Assembly (NCBI RefSeq): GCF_038502225.1
Contig: NC_091355.1
Span: 9,865,278 to 9,929,277, forward strand
Direction of reading: 5' to 3'
DNA from: Cherax quadricarinatus
Lineage: Eukaryota; Arthropoda; Malacostraca; Decapoda; Parastacidae
Length of the DNA stretch: 64,000 nucleotides
Position numbers and translations under genes: made by a program. Below are positions 1 through 12,985 of this stretch, one piece after another (within the stretch, counting starts at the first letter, position 1; the number at the start of each line of letters is the position of its first letter). Below the pieces are notes generated by a model, which saw only the letters and a list, made by a program, of their open reading frames with translations, had not been told where the DNA came from and did not search any database.

Positions 1-1062
1 ATATGTAGTGTGTATGTAATTGACTACATATTTTGCTTTATATAAGCATACATGCTTTCCTATTAAGAATTAACATTGATGGAACTTGCAAAGACATTAC
101 TAATTAGCTACATGGGCAATAATGTTAATGATTTAGCAAAGGATAACCCAGTTAAGCCATATTTCACAAGCAGAACTTACTTTTCAACGATACTGTACCA
201 TTAGTGTTAAATATCATAGTAAGAGTATTCTACACTTTTGTGTAGCACAGTTCTATAATTCCTTGATTAAATTTATACATATACATATATGTTTTCACAA
301 ATTAGTGTTTTAACTGTACAGTGGTTTCTATTCTTACTATAGGAGATTTGCAAAGTTTTTAATATTTTGTCATTGCTTTGTTTGACAAGTTTTTTTTTTT
401 ATAATATTTAAGTGTAGGATGGAAATAAATGGTATAAAATACTGACACAATGGAATTATAAACACATAAGCAGTAAAATATGATCCTTTATTGACAACGT
501 TTCACCCACACAGTGGGCTTCATCAAGTCACAATGAAATATATTTTTTTCGTTAGGTTCAGAATAATTTTTGCGAAATTATTGGAGCCTGACCCATGGCC
601 GGACTCAGAGTAGATAAAATCTCAAAACTTTTCAAAGGTATATCAAAGGTATAAGGGATGCACAAATTTTCACTCGCCTTATTCGGCAAGAAGAGCATTG
701 CTGTTTAAGCCAAAATCGCAAGTTTTACCTGTTCAGCACGACAGGCACCTAGAGTATATGCTTGTACATGTATGTGTAGTGTGGCCTAAGTGTAAGTAGA
801 AGTAGCAAGACGTACCTGAAATTTTGCATGTTTGAGACAAAAAAGGACACCAGCAATCCTACCATCATGTAAAACAATTACAGGCTTTCGTTTTACACTC
901 ACTTGGCAGGACGGTAGTACCTCCCTGGGCGTTTGCTGTCTACCAACCTATTACCTAGATATATATAGGTATATATATATATATATATATATACCCTAGT
1001 AGCATATAATGCTTGCCTATTTGTTTATTCATAGATTGAGCTGCAATTTTCAACATCTACCT
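1..1062. other. Intronic or intergenic AT-rich DNA with short repeats
   Basis: I see no convincing coding sequence here. The stretch lies upstream of the terminal exon at 5060, so it is probably intron of that gene. Around 480-545 there is a motif with a phrase near CCCACACAGTGGGCTTCATC that also resembles 21405-21470, an old dispersed repeat of unknown class. A (TA)n run sits at about 960-993. Confidence 0.4.
720..960 (+). repeat. Dispersed repeat R3, copy 1
   Basis: The block resembles 55080-55315 and in part 23985-24065. Shared phrases include the stretch around AGTAGAAGTAGCAAGAC, CATCATGTAAAACAATTACA and the ending GCTGTCTACCAACCTA. I see no coding potential or terminal repeats, so I cannot assign it to a class. 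Confidence 0.6.
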
Positions 1063-1623
1063 TTAACCCTTAAACTGTCCAAATGTAGATCCACGTTTTT
1101 TCAACATTTGAAAGTATGTAAAAAATGTAGAGCGTCTTTTTCTTTTTTACATTTGAAAACGTGTAAAAAAACTTAGATATTCATTTTTTTTTTTGTTATG
1201 TATTTAAAAATATGTAAAAAAAAAATTAGATCTACTTTTGGAGCACTATGCATGTGAACGTAGATCTGTTTGGACAGTTTAACCCCTTCAGGGTCCAAGG
1301 CCCAAATCTGAAGTGGTGCCCCAGTGTCCAAGAATTTTCAAAAAAAAAATTTGTTATTTTTTCTTGTGAAATGGTAGAGAATCTTTTTGTGAAGGTAATA
1401 AAACAAAAAGTACGAAATTTGATGGAAAATTGACGAAATTATGCTCGCGAATTTTGATGTCAGCAATATTTACGAATCGGCGATTTTGCCGACTTTGACT
1501 CCCGTTTTAGGCCAATTACATTATTCCAGTCAACCAAATTCTTAGCTATTTCACTAGTATTACTTCTATTCTATCGATTGAGCACAAGAAATCGCCAAGT
1601 CAACTGTTTCAACTACAAATTAA

Positions 1624-2690
1624 CCCTTTGACTGTTGCAACCCCCAATCCTGAGGTGTCTCCTGGTGTCGCAAAATTTAAAAAAAAAAAAAATTATTTTT
1701 TCTTATGAAATGATAGAGAATCTTTTCCCGATTGTAATGACACCAAAAAAACGAAATTTGATGGAAAACTGACGGAATTATGCTCTCGCGAAGTTAGCGA
1801 CCTCGGCGCTGTTTACAAATCGGCGATTTCGCCCACTTTGAGCCCTATTTTCGGCTAATTCCATTGTTCCAGTCGCCCAAACTCATAGCTATTTCTTTAG
1901 AACTTCATTTTTTCTATCGATTGAATACAAGAAACTGCCCATTTACTGATTTCAACTACCTAATAATGTGGTCAGAAATTTGCAATTTGGCCAATTTCAC
2001 AAAATCTAAAAAATATGACAATTTCAAAATAAGGTCCAGAATGAACAATGCAGACATTCCTGGCTCTAAAATAACGTTTTCTTTGTTCATCAGTCACGTC
2101 TCCAGGCCCTTCTGATATTACTCTTGCTTTCTTTTTTGAATTTTTATTCAAACAAAAAATATTACTTACTATTATGCAGACTACTGCAATGCTGTAATAA
2201 CTGTATAAATAACATCAACCCATTCATGACTGCATATTAGAATGGCTAGTTGGACATTTATTGGACAATGGCATCATTTGTTTACTTTTGAACATTGGCA
2301 AAAATCAAACATTTCCCCTACTTTGAGCTCCATTTCTAGGTTCTTTTTATAGTAAAATCAATCAAAATCACCTCTATTTCTGTAATATGTTTTCCATTCT
2401 ATCAAATGAGACCAAGAAAACGAGAATACAACCATAAATACTATACGAAAATAGACCACAAAGTCTGCATTTTAATTAAAAAAAACGGTCGGAGTTTTTT
2501 TTTTCTCATTATGCACTGCGTGCTCCAGGATTTTTTTTATATGGTGCACTGACCACACAGACCCATTCTCTCACATGTGGGCCTACCAGCTTTCTCCTGC
2601 TTGATTTGAAGCCGCTAGAATTTATGAGTATATATACGTCAAACACGGCACCTCGTAAAACGTATATATACGGCCGCGACAGTCAAAGGG
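1624..2690 (+). mobile_element. TTAA-flanked piggyBac-like element (inner copy)
   Basis: A 1067-bp element bounded by TTAA at 1620-1623 and 2691-2694. Its ends are CCCTTTGACTGT and ACAGTCAAAGGG. The flanking sequence continues across it: the outer element runs from TTTCAACTACAAA into GTGATCAGAAATTG, as in related copies. Near its right end it carries two copies of a TATATATA-cored palindrome (2628-2638 and 2661-2672). It has no transposase. Confidence 0.8.
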
Positions 2691-3159
2691 TTAAAGTGAT
2701 CAGAAATTGTTAATTTGGCCAATTTTACACAAAGTTCAAAATATTCCAATTTCAAAATAAGGTCCAGAATAAACAATGTAGGTATTCCTGGAACTAAACT
2801 AACATTTCTTCTGTTCATTAGTTAAGTTTTGAGGCTTTACAAATAAATTCCATTTTGATTTTTTATTCACATAATGAATTTTTATTCACACCAAAAAATA
2901 GAAGATTTACTGTTATGCAATACTGTAATAATTGTATAAATATCATCACCATATTTGTGAATGCATATTAGACCCACCAGCTGGCGTGTATTAGACATGT
3001 GAGGTCGTTTGTTTACTCTTGAATATCGGCAAAAATTTAACATTTCTGCTACTTTGAGCTCAGTTTCAAGCCATTTCCAGTGCTAAAACCAATCAAAATC
3101 ATCTTTATTTCTGTAATATGTCTTCCATTCTATCAAATGAGACCAAGAAATCGCAAATA

Positions 3160-3362
3160 CAGTGGACCCCCGGTTAACAATATTTTTTCACTCCAGAAGT
3201 ATGTTCAGGTGCCAGTACTGACCGAATTTGTTCCCATAAGAAATATTGTGAAGTAGATTAGTCCATTTCAGACCCCCAAACATACACATACAAACGCACT
3301 TACATAAATACACTTACATAATTGGTCGCATTCGGAGGTAATCGTTATGCGGGGGTCCACTG
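3160..3362. mobile_element. 203-bp Tigger/pogo-type MITE
   Basis: The terminal inverted repeats are CAGTGGACCCCCGGTTAAC and its near complement ending GGGGGTCCACTG. They are flanked by TA at 3158-3159 and 3363-3364. The element sits inside the outer TTAA element, whose sequence resumes across it. The same ends occur at 15685, 31617 and 37547. Confidence 0.8.
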
Positions 3363-3919
3363 TACAACTATAAAAAACATACGAAAAAACACTGCAAAGT
3401 CGCTGTTTTAATCGAAAAATCATGATTTCAGTTTTTTTCTCTCATTATACACAGCATGCTGCAGGATCTGTTTTATGTGGTGCACACATACCACATAGAT
3501 GTATTCTCTCATATCTAGGCCCAAATGTACCACTCACAGTTTTCAGAGTGAGCTGAGCTCATGACGTAGATCTACGGTTTGGACCCTGAACGTAAAGCCG
3601 TAGATCTACGGGACGGACCCTCAAAGGGTTAAGGGTTAAATAATCAGGTTTTGATATGATGACCTCCTCCTGTATAAGGTCAAATGGAAGCATACTATTT
3701 GATATTATACTCAACAGTTTGCAGTGGCAGTTTTAATGCATCAATACAGGCTTGAATAATAATTTCTGGGGTTAAGGTAATAAGTTGGTAAACAGCAACC
3801 ATCCATTGAGGTACAAGCATTGCTGTATGTATGTGAAATAGAAGTCTGTTAAAATTTTGCACTCTGGTAGAACTGCTGGTATTTTCTTTGTCTTGTGAAT
3901 ATGTAAAAATTACAAATCA

Positions 3920-4690
3920 ACTTTAATATTTATGGGTTAATGAAGGGTGAGGTCAGCCATAGAATTGATGAAGGAAAAAAGGCAAGTGGTGCAGGTAAAG
4001 AAGGAATGTATGAGAGTATAGTGGTACCAGCACACTTGTGTGAAGCATGGGTTGTAAATGCTGCAGCAAGGAGGAGGCTGGAGGCAGTGCAGATGTCATG
4101 TCTAAGGGCAATGTATGGTGTAAATATTATGCAGAGAATTCATAGTGTGGAAATTAAGAGGTGTGAATATATTAAGAGTATTATTCAGAGGACTGAAGAT
4201 GAGTTGTTGAGGTGGTTTGGTCATTTAGAGAGGATGGAGCAAAATAGGATGACTTGGAGGGTGTATAAATTTGTAGTGGAGGGAAGGAAGGGTAGGGGTC
4301 ATCCTAGGAAAGGATGGAGGGAGGGGGTATAAGAGGTTGTGTACAAGGGGCTTGGACATGCAGCAGGCATGTGTGAGCTTGTTTAGATAGGAGTGAATGG
4401 AGATGAATGGTTTTTGGAGACCTGACAAGCTGTTGGAGTGTCAGCAGGGTAATATTTTTAAGGGATTCAGGGAAACCAGTTACCAAGGCTTGAGTCCTGG
4501 AGATGAGAAGTACAATGCCTGCACTTTCAGGGAGGGTTTGGGATATTGGCTGTTTGGAGTGACGTCTGAATTGCTATATCTAAGTGCCTCTGCAAAGACA
4601 GTGAGTGTGAATGATGGTGGAATTTTTTTTTTTTTTTGTCACCCTGCCTCTGTGGGAAACAGCCAAAGTGTTAACAAAAAAATACACATA
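3920..4690 (+). mobile_element. RTE-type LINE, 5'-truncated 3' end
   Basis: A degenerate reading frame from 3940 to 4332 matches the C-terminal end of RTE-clade reverse transcriptases. Visible marks are MSCLRAMYGVNIMQRI and LLRWFGHLERM, followed by the basic stretch GRKGRGHPRKGW. The family's 3' UTR follows, including GTGTCAGCAGGGTAATATTT and the tail phrase CACCCTGCCTCTGTGGGAAAC at about 4639-4659. The polymerase and endonuclease domains are absent, so this is a dead copy, probably within an intron of the gene ending at 8990. The same family recurs at 15.5, 16.1, 20.1, 22.4, 28.1, 30.7 and 34.1 kb. Confidence 0.8.
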
Positions 4691-5059
4691 TATACACACA
4701 CACATACCTACGTATATACTCTACTTTTCTGTTTCCTACTGTAGTTCATATTCCTGTAATGTTTCTTTACCAGTTTAGGAGCACCAGGCTGCATGTAATA
4801 GTTTTGCAATGTTATGCACTATACCCATCCTGTTTAAGGATTAGAGATACATAATGGCTTCAGGAACTGGGTCTTAACATTTCTTTGGCTATGGAAACTA
4901 GTGCTAACGTGGTACTGTATTTTATTACAATATAAAGTTGGAGAGTGCAGTAATCAGATCTTTACAGGAAATGGACTTCATATTTTTAATAGCATAACAA
5001 AACATTTTAAAGTTAATACTGACTTTTATGTTATCAGAATTGTTCTTTTATTTTTCCAG

Positions 5060-5254
5060 ATCTTGTTGCGAAAGATTCAAGAGGCCAAGCCTTCTCGGGA
5101 TGTAACTGCATCTCGCTCGCCCCGTCAGAGGACATCACATGGCCTCCGTCCAACATCTAGCCTTCCTACCACAACTGGGTCTTGTGGTGCCTCAGCCCGT
5201 ACAGCACCAGGTCATGTCTCCACACCCACTCCTCGCAAAGAGACAGCTCTGTGA
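5060..5254 (+). CDS. Terminal coding exon of an unidentified gene
   Basis: A strong acceptor (a T-rich tract ending TTTTTCCAG at 5051-5059) opens a frame that runs 64 codons to TGA at 5252-5254. The peptide begins ILLRKIQEAK. It continues as a basic, Ser/Thr/Pro-rich and probably disordered C-terminus with SRSPRQRTS and STPTPRKETAL. No catalytic domain is visible and I do not recognise the family. The open frame extends upstream of the acceptor, but the sequence there is AT-rich and intron-like. Downstream is a long 3' UTR ending at a canonical poly(A) signal, which supports this as the last exon. Earlier exons must lie outside the window or in unrecognised intron sequence. The gene converges on CARS2. 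Confidence 0.55.
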   Translation: MLLRKIQEAKPSRDVTASRSPRQRTSHGLRPTSSLPTTTGSCGASARTAPGHVSTPTPRKETAL

Positions 5255-6403
5255 GGTTGTTGGTAATTGAAGAGGGTTTACTTGTGTGTGGCACACAGAT
5301 TGTGCTTTACCAACCTTTGCTCTCTGACACTGGGTTTTAATTGCCTATCATCCTGAATATTGATCATCCCTTGCATTGCTGATTTCAGCTTATGTGGATG
5401 CACACAGCTGTCTTGATCCAGTCTTTTTACTTGAAAGTGTCCAATTCATACTACTATGGGTACCATGAAGGTGTCCAGTCACATTAATTTCCATGCTCTT
5501 AAGGTTGTTAGAAATACTTTCTTGTGAGGGCATTGGAACTATACCCTTTAGACATACAACTGTACTTTTGTTTTCAGTGTTGGCACTAATGTTTATAAAG
5601 AGGAATAATTGCACAGATTGTGCTGTTGCTCCCTGTTCATAAAAAAAAATTTCTTACCAAGATAATCAAACAATGGTAGGTCAGAAATGTTTCCTATTCA
5701 GAAATGTTGTAATGTTTAGATGTGTGATTTGATATTGAAAGTTACTTTACAAAGATTACACCATCTGAGAAATTGCTAGATCATGTGTGTATATATATAT
5801 ATTATATATATAATATATATATATTATATATATATTATATATATATATTATATATGACAAAAATTCCTGCTGTAGAAATTGTCTAAAAGTGCTATAATGG
5901 TGTACTTTACATATGCAGTTAATGCATTAGCCATTTTTGGTAGGTGAAATGGTGTGCTGTTGTTAGTGAGTACATTCATAATATGCTAATTTAACATTTA
6001 ACTTTGTATTGAATAATTTTCTATAAAGGATTTTGTTAATGTGTAACATCATATACATGTACCTTTGTTAATTTATACTTCCTCATTGGGTATATTTGAT
6101 GAAGTAACAATCACTCTTCACACATTGTTTTTTAGTGCAAGCAAATGGTGGCTGCTTTCACTTCCTAGCCAGATAAAAATGCAATATACAGGTACTACAG
6201 GAAATTTTCAAAGCATTATTACATCTTGGGCACAAAGTGTGAAGATGGCCAGCTGTCAAAGCATTTGAGGAAAATTCTGCACGTCACCTAGCTTTTTTGA
6301 GTATGGAAAAGAAAGTGACATAGATAGTGCCAGTTATGTCGCATGTATGATTGAACGCTCAACGTACTCCTCCTTTGCATACAAGTATAGATGGAATGGC
6401 ATG

Positions 6404-6490
<87 letters not shown>
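6404..6490. repeat. Long poly(T) tract
   Basis: An essentially pure T run of about 87 bases, with no recognisable retroelement 3' UTR next to it. Read as frames it gives only polyphenylalanine or polylysine, which are artefacts. Confidence 0.95.
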
Positions 6491-6494
<4 letters not shown>

Positions 6495-8979
6495 ACAAAC
6501 AATTTAAGGATACTGGGAGTACCCCCACTACCTCTTTCACCTGACAAGTGTGTGAAGTTTAATTCATAAACTGTTGGCCCATTTTCATAATGAATGGTAC
6601 AACCATTTATCTTAAACCTTGTTTCATTGTATTGCTGCTGATACATTCCACACATAGTTAATTAATATCTTGGGGATATAGTGTATTTAAAGTGTCTCAT
6701 TTAAAAACAGCCCTGGCACTTAGAAATTTGACCAACGAATAGAGGACCATCGTGTGGTGGGTGTGAAGTTTTATTCCTAAGTAAGCATGATAGTGGCATC
6801 AAGAGTACCAGCTTATTGTGTGGATAACACACATTTAGTGTGTTCCAAATTATGTTGTTGGTGTTGTACATAGAATATTAAGGACAGTACTTGATGGAAT
6901 CATTGTTGAATCGAGTTTGAGCATTATATTGTTAATCCCATAAGTTAAATTATATCCATAAGATTCTGAAATTGATAAAATTAAGTGATTTGCAGTGCAA
7001 TATTAATTTGCCATTTTCAAAATGTGTGGAAGTAGTTAGTCATTCAGTATACTTGAAATTGCATACCTTCCATATATTAAATGCAAGCTGTATGGGTTAT
7101 ATTGGAAATAATGCTCAAATATAGTTCACTTTTAACCATCACAAAACTGCTCATCTCTTGTGCTGCTTTTATCCCTCCCTATATTGATTACCACACCATT
7201 CTCCCACTTTGCCCCATTCATTTTTATGATTTTAAGAAGCATTGAGGGGTTTGGTCCTATGGTTTCCATGTGGGAGTTAGTATGTGGCATTTTTAGAAGA
7301 TGAGAATTATAAATACATAGTCCCTGCTCGAATTTTCACAAGATCATTAGTAATGTGACAGGAGGATTATCAGCAAGCTATAAATGAAAATCATCATGCT
7401 GCCTGTCTTAACAAAGCCTTTAACATATCTTTTTAATGAAAATGTTTCATTTGTCACTGTTCTCTAAAGAAGTTAAATTTTTTTATATCTAGTATTCCAT
7501 TTGCATCTTATGTAAAAATGGTAAATAACTGTTAAAAAATTAAACACCTTTGTCATTATTGTTAGACAAATCATTATTCTTCATAATGGAGTAAATGTTT
7601 TGGAGTAGGTATGAAAAGTTTTGAGTCATTTGCTAAATTAAGGTTGAAAAAACTAAACTTAGAGTGCAGGTATGTTTTATAGTGATTTACATTCATGACA
7701 GTATTCACATGACACATTCACCTCCCAGGTCATGTAAAAGCACAAAGGTAAAGAATATAACTGTTGTGATCATGAAGTACATGGCATCTATACTTAATGT
7801 TCCAAGAGCCACCACAACAGTATGAACCAGTAACGGGTATTGAAGTTTGTTCTTGTATATATTTCTAGCCAGCTATTTCAGATTGAATCATACTGTGTTG
7901 CTAAGGGTGTTTATTGTATGGAAGGATGACATAAATTCATTTATATATACATTTAAAAATATATACTGCCTTGTTAATGTGACAGGAATGGAAAGTCCTC
8001 TTATCTTGGTCTGGTAATGTAACTCTTGTACCTTTGCATTATAAAGGAAGACAATGCTATGTAATACCAGTCTCAAGTGCATAATTCCTTGCCCTGTCAC
8101 AGAAGTTTCACCCTTAATAATCTAGTCAGATGATCTTATTCTGTGAACCTGGCACATCCATGCCCAGAGTTCTTGAACAGCATTTGAGTTTTTAAACTTG
8201 ATTTAGTAAATATTATCTTGATTGTTCTCTGGTACAAAGGAAGTATAATTTATATTTTAAAAGTACTACCGATCTCAAGTGCTGGGTAAGTTTGGGCCCA
8301 GGGTGTCCATCATGCTTCCAAGTGTTAATAAGATTATGTATTGATCTCTTAATTACTTTTCCCAATCCATACTGCAGCTCATAATTTAATACAGCAGTCC
8401 TAGAGCTATATGTATATTAAGTGCCATAATACAGAGAATGGCACTTTAGTATGGAGGGACCATTATGAAAACTCATTTATTTCATATTCCACATAAAAAC
8501 TTGCCATTTTGTAAAGGCAATGCTTTCAATAATTTATATGTACAGTTTTTTATATTATTTTATTGTCTTCAAAGCAATAATATGTAGCAGTTGCCATTCG
8601 TAAAGTTCGTGTAAATTGTGACTTGTTGTGGATAAGTTCACTACTGAATCAAACTGTTGGGTTTCTTAACAATTTAATGTATAGTATTTACAAATTCTCT
8701 TGTTGCACGTGAATAATTGGACCCAAAACAACCTGTACTGTTGGATAATTTTTATCCTTAAATTCTTGGGTCATTTTTGAGTTGTAGAACACATTTGTAT
8801 TTATTTTATGAACTTTCTTAAACAAGCATTGTGAGCTGCTTGGTTTTGAAGTTCACTCGTACATTGTATGGAATAAGAATTGACCATTTAAACTGGAGAC
8901 AATTTTCATGCCCGCTTAGAATATAATGTAAATATTTTTTTATACTTGTCTTTCATTGTCTGTGAAAACTTTTTTGAAC

Positions 8980-8985
8980 AATAAA
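8980..8985 (+). terminator. Polyadenylation signal AATAAA
   Basis: AATAAA lies at 8980-8985, followed by a T-rich stretch at 9000-9020. It is the best cleavage signal after the stop at 5254. Confidence 0.5.
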
Positions 8986-9009
8986 AGTATTGTTGAAAAA
9001 TTCTTTTAT

Positions 9010-12000
9010 TTACAATTTATATTTACACTATGTACATTAACAAACATTTCATTCAATTAATAAACAAATTCAAGTGTTTAAAACTGTCACTTTTTTTTTT
9101 CTGTGGCATTGTGAAATCTACTCTTATGATGATGACTTCCAGTGAATTTATTATTATAAATAAAAAAAAATGCTAAGCCACAAGGGCTATACAGCACTTC
9201 CAGTGAATAAAAGTGCATACCCCTCTTCATCAGAAGCCTGCACTTGAGAGAGGAACCTTATGATTTGGTCAGTCCTGGACTGTTCTCTAGGCACAACTCG
9301 GGTGAGAAAAGTAGAAGCCAAAAGACCATGTGGTAGGAGACTGGGTAAGAAGCAATTGGTAAATAGTAGTAGTGAAGTAGGGTTAGCAGTAGATATAATA
9401 GTACAGAATGTAGTACAAAAAGTGTAGAAGAGGAGCACTGCAGTTCTATTGGCCCACACCAGGCAAGACTAGTGATAGTGAATTATATTTCAAGGTGGTG
9501 GAAATTGAAATATATCAACATTAACACCTGTCTTCCAGAGGTCAGAAAAGAACTATAGTAGGCCAACTGGCCTAAACCAGGAAATATAAGGAAACAAGAA
9601 ATAGATGACAGGGAAGACAAAAAAGATGCAGAAGACAGGCTAAGAGGAAAGGAGGGGTGGTGGCAAAGGTCAGGTCAAGTCACGAGTGTTCTGAAGATAG
9701 CATTTTACAGTATATATACCGAGAAAGGCAGGCATCTACATTATTATAATCAAAAAGAAGTGCTAAGCCACAAGGGCTATACAGCACAGGCATCTACAGA
9801 AGCAAAGTCAGGACTATGATTCATGTTAGGAAAGTTGTGTATAAGGGATGACCTGATGATTATTATCATGGGGAAGCACTAAACCCATAGAGTATAGTGC
9901 TTGGGGGTGGGGAATGGAAGGTATTCAGGCTTAATTCAGGGAACTGGAGCACAGATCCAATTCCCTAGATCAAGAACCCCTCACCAGCATCAAGGAACCT
10001 CCCTTGAGGGGTAGAGAACAGTATTGTAAGATTTAATTTAAGAGCTTAAACACCCTCTATCAAACTTGATTTTTGTCAAGCTAATACCTTTTGCAGTAAT
10101 CATGTTTATACTAGTACTGCCACTGATGCTCCAGTATCTACTCCATTTCCTTCTCTTGTTCTCTCCAATACTTTGTGAAACTAGCCACTCCTTTTATGAT
10201 ATGACTTAGAGGAGGACCAGTTAATACTTGTGCTCTAAAACTACACCTTTTTCTAACCTTCAAGGATACTGTTTTGCTGAGTCAGTCCTTATGCACAACT
10301 TTTACAGCATGAATCTTAATCCTGACTGCTTCTGCAGATTCTTGCCTTTTTTAACATACTGTAAAATGCTCTAACCTTCAGAATACTTGTGACTACCTGG
10401 CTTTTGCCACTTCCTCTACTTTTCTCTTGACATATCTTCTAACTTTCCTCTTTTCTGCTTCCATGTATTTCCTAGCTTGGACTAGTGGCCTACTGCAGTT
10501 CTTCCCTGCTCTTCTGGATATGGATGTTAGTATGGAGATATTTCAATTCCCCTCTATAGGTGAAGATAAATAAGGGTTTCTCAAAGGAAGCAGACTCTGA
10601 AAAATGAAAAGCAAACACTGGCTAGAGAATTAGGAAATGCTGAGATCAAATTAAATACATCATACAGAGTACAGGAGAGAGAGAAATAAATGTAATTCAC
10701 TATCACTAATCCTGCCTGACAAAATCCGGTAGAGCTCCTTCAGTAATCCTGTTCTTATACACTAACTTCTGCTACTGCTACTACTACCTTCTTCCCTTAC
10801 CACCTACTGAATAATCTCTTGACCTTCACTACTTTTCTCACCCCATTTGTGATTTGACAATGGTCCAGGACAGACATTGTAATAAGGCTTCTCTTTCAAG
10901 TGCAACTTCCAGCCATGGTACTATGATTTTTATTCTTGAACCCTCTGTCATACAAGCAACTCTATAATGGGGGGGGGGGGGTTACAAGGTGATTTTAATA
11001 AGTTATAGATTGGCATATTCTACGACATTTTTTTATTTTTATTTTTTATGACTTTCATTGTAACTTTCAGTTTTTTGTCATGACTGAATGTGACTAAACG
11101 GTCAATATTACTACTTACGAGCAACTGCAAACTAACCTTTCCTAGGCCTAGTACAACACTGCTTTATATCTCAACTTTTCATTTCCCTTGGGAAGGAGCT
11201 AGGGCTTTTTACTTGTTTACTTATGTAGGATGAAGTGCTTCCCTACTGGATAGAGACTTAACAATTTCAAGTGCTCCTGAAAGGCTCTAATTAGGCCTAA
11301 ACAAGGCACCACTAATATAGTGTTACTTCCTCAATAAATAGCAATTTTATGAATAATGATGTTCGCTGTAATTGGAAGAAGCACTTTATATTTGTCCACA
11401 GATCCTGAATGGTTTGACTAATATTAACACCAGTTGCTATATATGAGAGAAGTACTGAAACCATAGGAGGGGTCATTCAGTGAATAGGGGACAATTAAGT
11501 TTGATTCAGAGAAGATAGGTTCACTTCCTTGGATAAAGAGCTCCTCTACAGCATCAAGGCACTGTGCTTCACTAAGGGGTATGATTTATACTGTCCTGAG
11601 AACCAAAATGTTAATTTCTTGGTCTTGCCAAACACTTGAGAAAGACACTAATATGGGAAAAAAAAACAGAACCTAAAAAGTGTGCTACACCCATCCTCCC
11701 TCTGGTCTGCCACTTTTCAAAATATGAAAAAAAATCTTTACCAAAGAGAATTAAAAGCAACGTGAGGTATAAATTCCATTAAATCAAAATACTGTACACT
11801 AAATTTAGATTACTTAGCTGCTAAAGTACAGTTGCTCTTTCTACCATCATTGCCTAAATCTCTCAGGAATGTTTTATTTACATTAAAGAAAAATTTAATA
11901 ACTAAAGTTATGATTCCTTGTCTTCCTTCAGTTGATCACTTCCTGAAAGAGAAAATTTTCAAATTTTATTCATGTATTGTACATGTATTTATTTTAACAA

Positions 12001-12980
12001 GTTGGCACCAAACCCATCTGGTGGTCATACAGCTCTTGAATTCAGACAAATGATGAAATACTGTACCTTCCCAATTTAAACTAATGAAAATACTGACATC
12101 AAAATTCAGAATGGCCATCCATATTGCAACACCCTCACCCTTCCTCCTTCACAATGCAAAGTACTGTGCTGCCCACTTTTACGTCATTACTGGACACTGT
12201 CCAAATTGGTTTACAAAATATTTTTTAAATTAAGTATTATTAAATAATCATTAGACCAACTTGTCCCTCTTCACCAAACTTTTCCAAAAATATCATACCT
12301 AACTACTTAAAATCACCTAGTTTTTAAACGCAGTACACAGATACTAATGCTAGGAATCTCTCCTTTCTTTCATAAGCACTTTTAGAAGCACTGAAGATGA
12401 TCATGAAAATGGAACATTAGTCATGGACAAAACAAAATGCACTGTATTCACAAAGAACCTACAAATACAATATAGAATATGCATTAAAAGTGTGGATATG
12501 GTATAGCAGGGAGCTGAAGGAGCAATTGAAAACACTGCAGGGAGCTGAACCTCCTAAAGGTGTTGGACTGCAATACATTGCAATCCTTGCTGTGGCACAC
12601 AGTCTGTGAAGTCATGAGGAAGGAAATGAGTGTTGACCTTAAAAAATATTTGAGTAAAATTCCTGTAACTAGAACAGGTCCACACTCAAAACAGTTGTAA
12701 CACCTAGGAATTGCTCATAAATGGAAGTCTAGGGGTTTGTATCCCTATTCTAATTGCAAGTGTGTATGTGATCCTAGGCATAATCCATAAGCTTATGTAT
12801 TGAAAAATTATGTATCAAGCCTAGAACAAATAAGTTGCAGAGGGCTGCAGGGAATAGGTCTGTACTGTATGTGAAAAATGCATTAATTTACACAGAAATG
12901 CTAAAATAATCAAATGATTTTGCAGAAGTACTCAGAATAAAAGTACAGAACATGCACCTGGCAATTATTCTCAAAGAAAA
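9010..12980. other. Intergenic DNA between convergent genes, with old R4 repeats
   Basis: No supported gene. It holds copies of a dispersed repeat (R4). One phrase, GCTAAGCCACAAGGGCTATA, is at 9173-9195 and about 9764-9784. A larger unit at about 9855-10020 ends in sequence resembling TCACCAGCATCAAGGAACC. A decayed copy is at about 11450-11590, with relatives at 17571-17680 and 23352-23530. A G-run lies near 10971. Confidence 0.5.
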
Positions 12981-12985
12981 TTCCA

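Larger units (their letters stand above)
1283..3628. mobile_element. TTAA-flanked piggyBac-like element (outer copy), itself interrupted
   Basis: It begins CCCCTTCAGGGTCC after TTAA (1279-1282) and ends GGACCCTCAAAGGG before TTAA (3629-3632). The interior is homologous to the copies at 1624, 24967, 49336 and 51321. It is interrupted by a younger copy at 1624-2690 and a Tigger-type MITE at 3160-3362, leaving about 1.07 kb of its own sequence. Two identical palindromes with core TAGATCTA lie near one end (3565-3576 and 3599-3610). No transposase frame is visible, so it is non-autonomous. Confidence 0.75.
1067..3635. mobile_element. Short TTAA-flanked piggyBac-like MITE (element C), interrupted
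   Basis: The left end reads CCCTTAAACTGTCC directly after TTAA at 1063-1066. The right end is split: GGACAGT ends at 1278, then comes a TTAA (1279-1282) occupied by another element, and the last GGG (3633-3635) follows that element's second TTAA and precedes the flanking TTAA at 3636-3639. Without the insertion the element is about 215 bp with 14-bp inverted ends. CCC/GGG ends with TTAA duplication are the hallmark of the piggyBac superfamily. It has no coding capacity. Confidence 0.7.
5255..8990 (+). other. Long 3' UTR of the plus-strand gene
   Basis: About 3.7 kb of AT-rich sequence without convincing coding frames follows the stop at 5254. It contains a (TA)n tract (5789-5856) and an uninterrupted T run of roughly 85 bases (about 6404-6490). 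Its 3' boundary is inferred from the poly(A) signal at 8980. Transcript evidence would be needed to show that the whole stretch is in the mRNA. Confidence 0.45.

Noticed and set aside
1864..2115. Small protein frames in the TTAA elements (also 25127-25381, 51898-52092)
   Set aside because: They recur because the elements are homologous, but they are not kept open in all copies and show no transposase motif.
4901..5059. Extending the plus-strand CDS upstream to ATG 4901
   Set aside because: The frame is open but AT-rich and ends at a strong TTTTTCCAG acceptor, so it is most likely intron.
6334..6655. Polylysine and polyphenylalanine frames
   Set aside because: Translation of the poly(T) tract.
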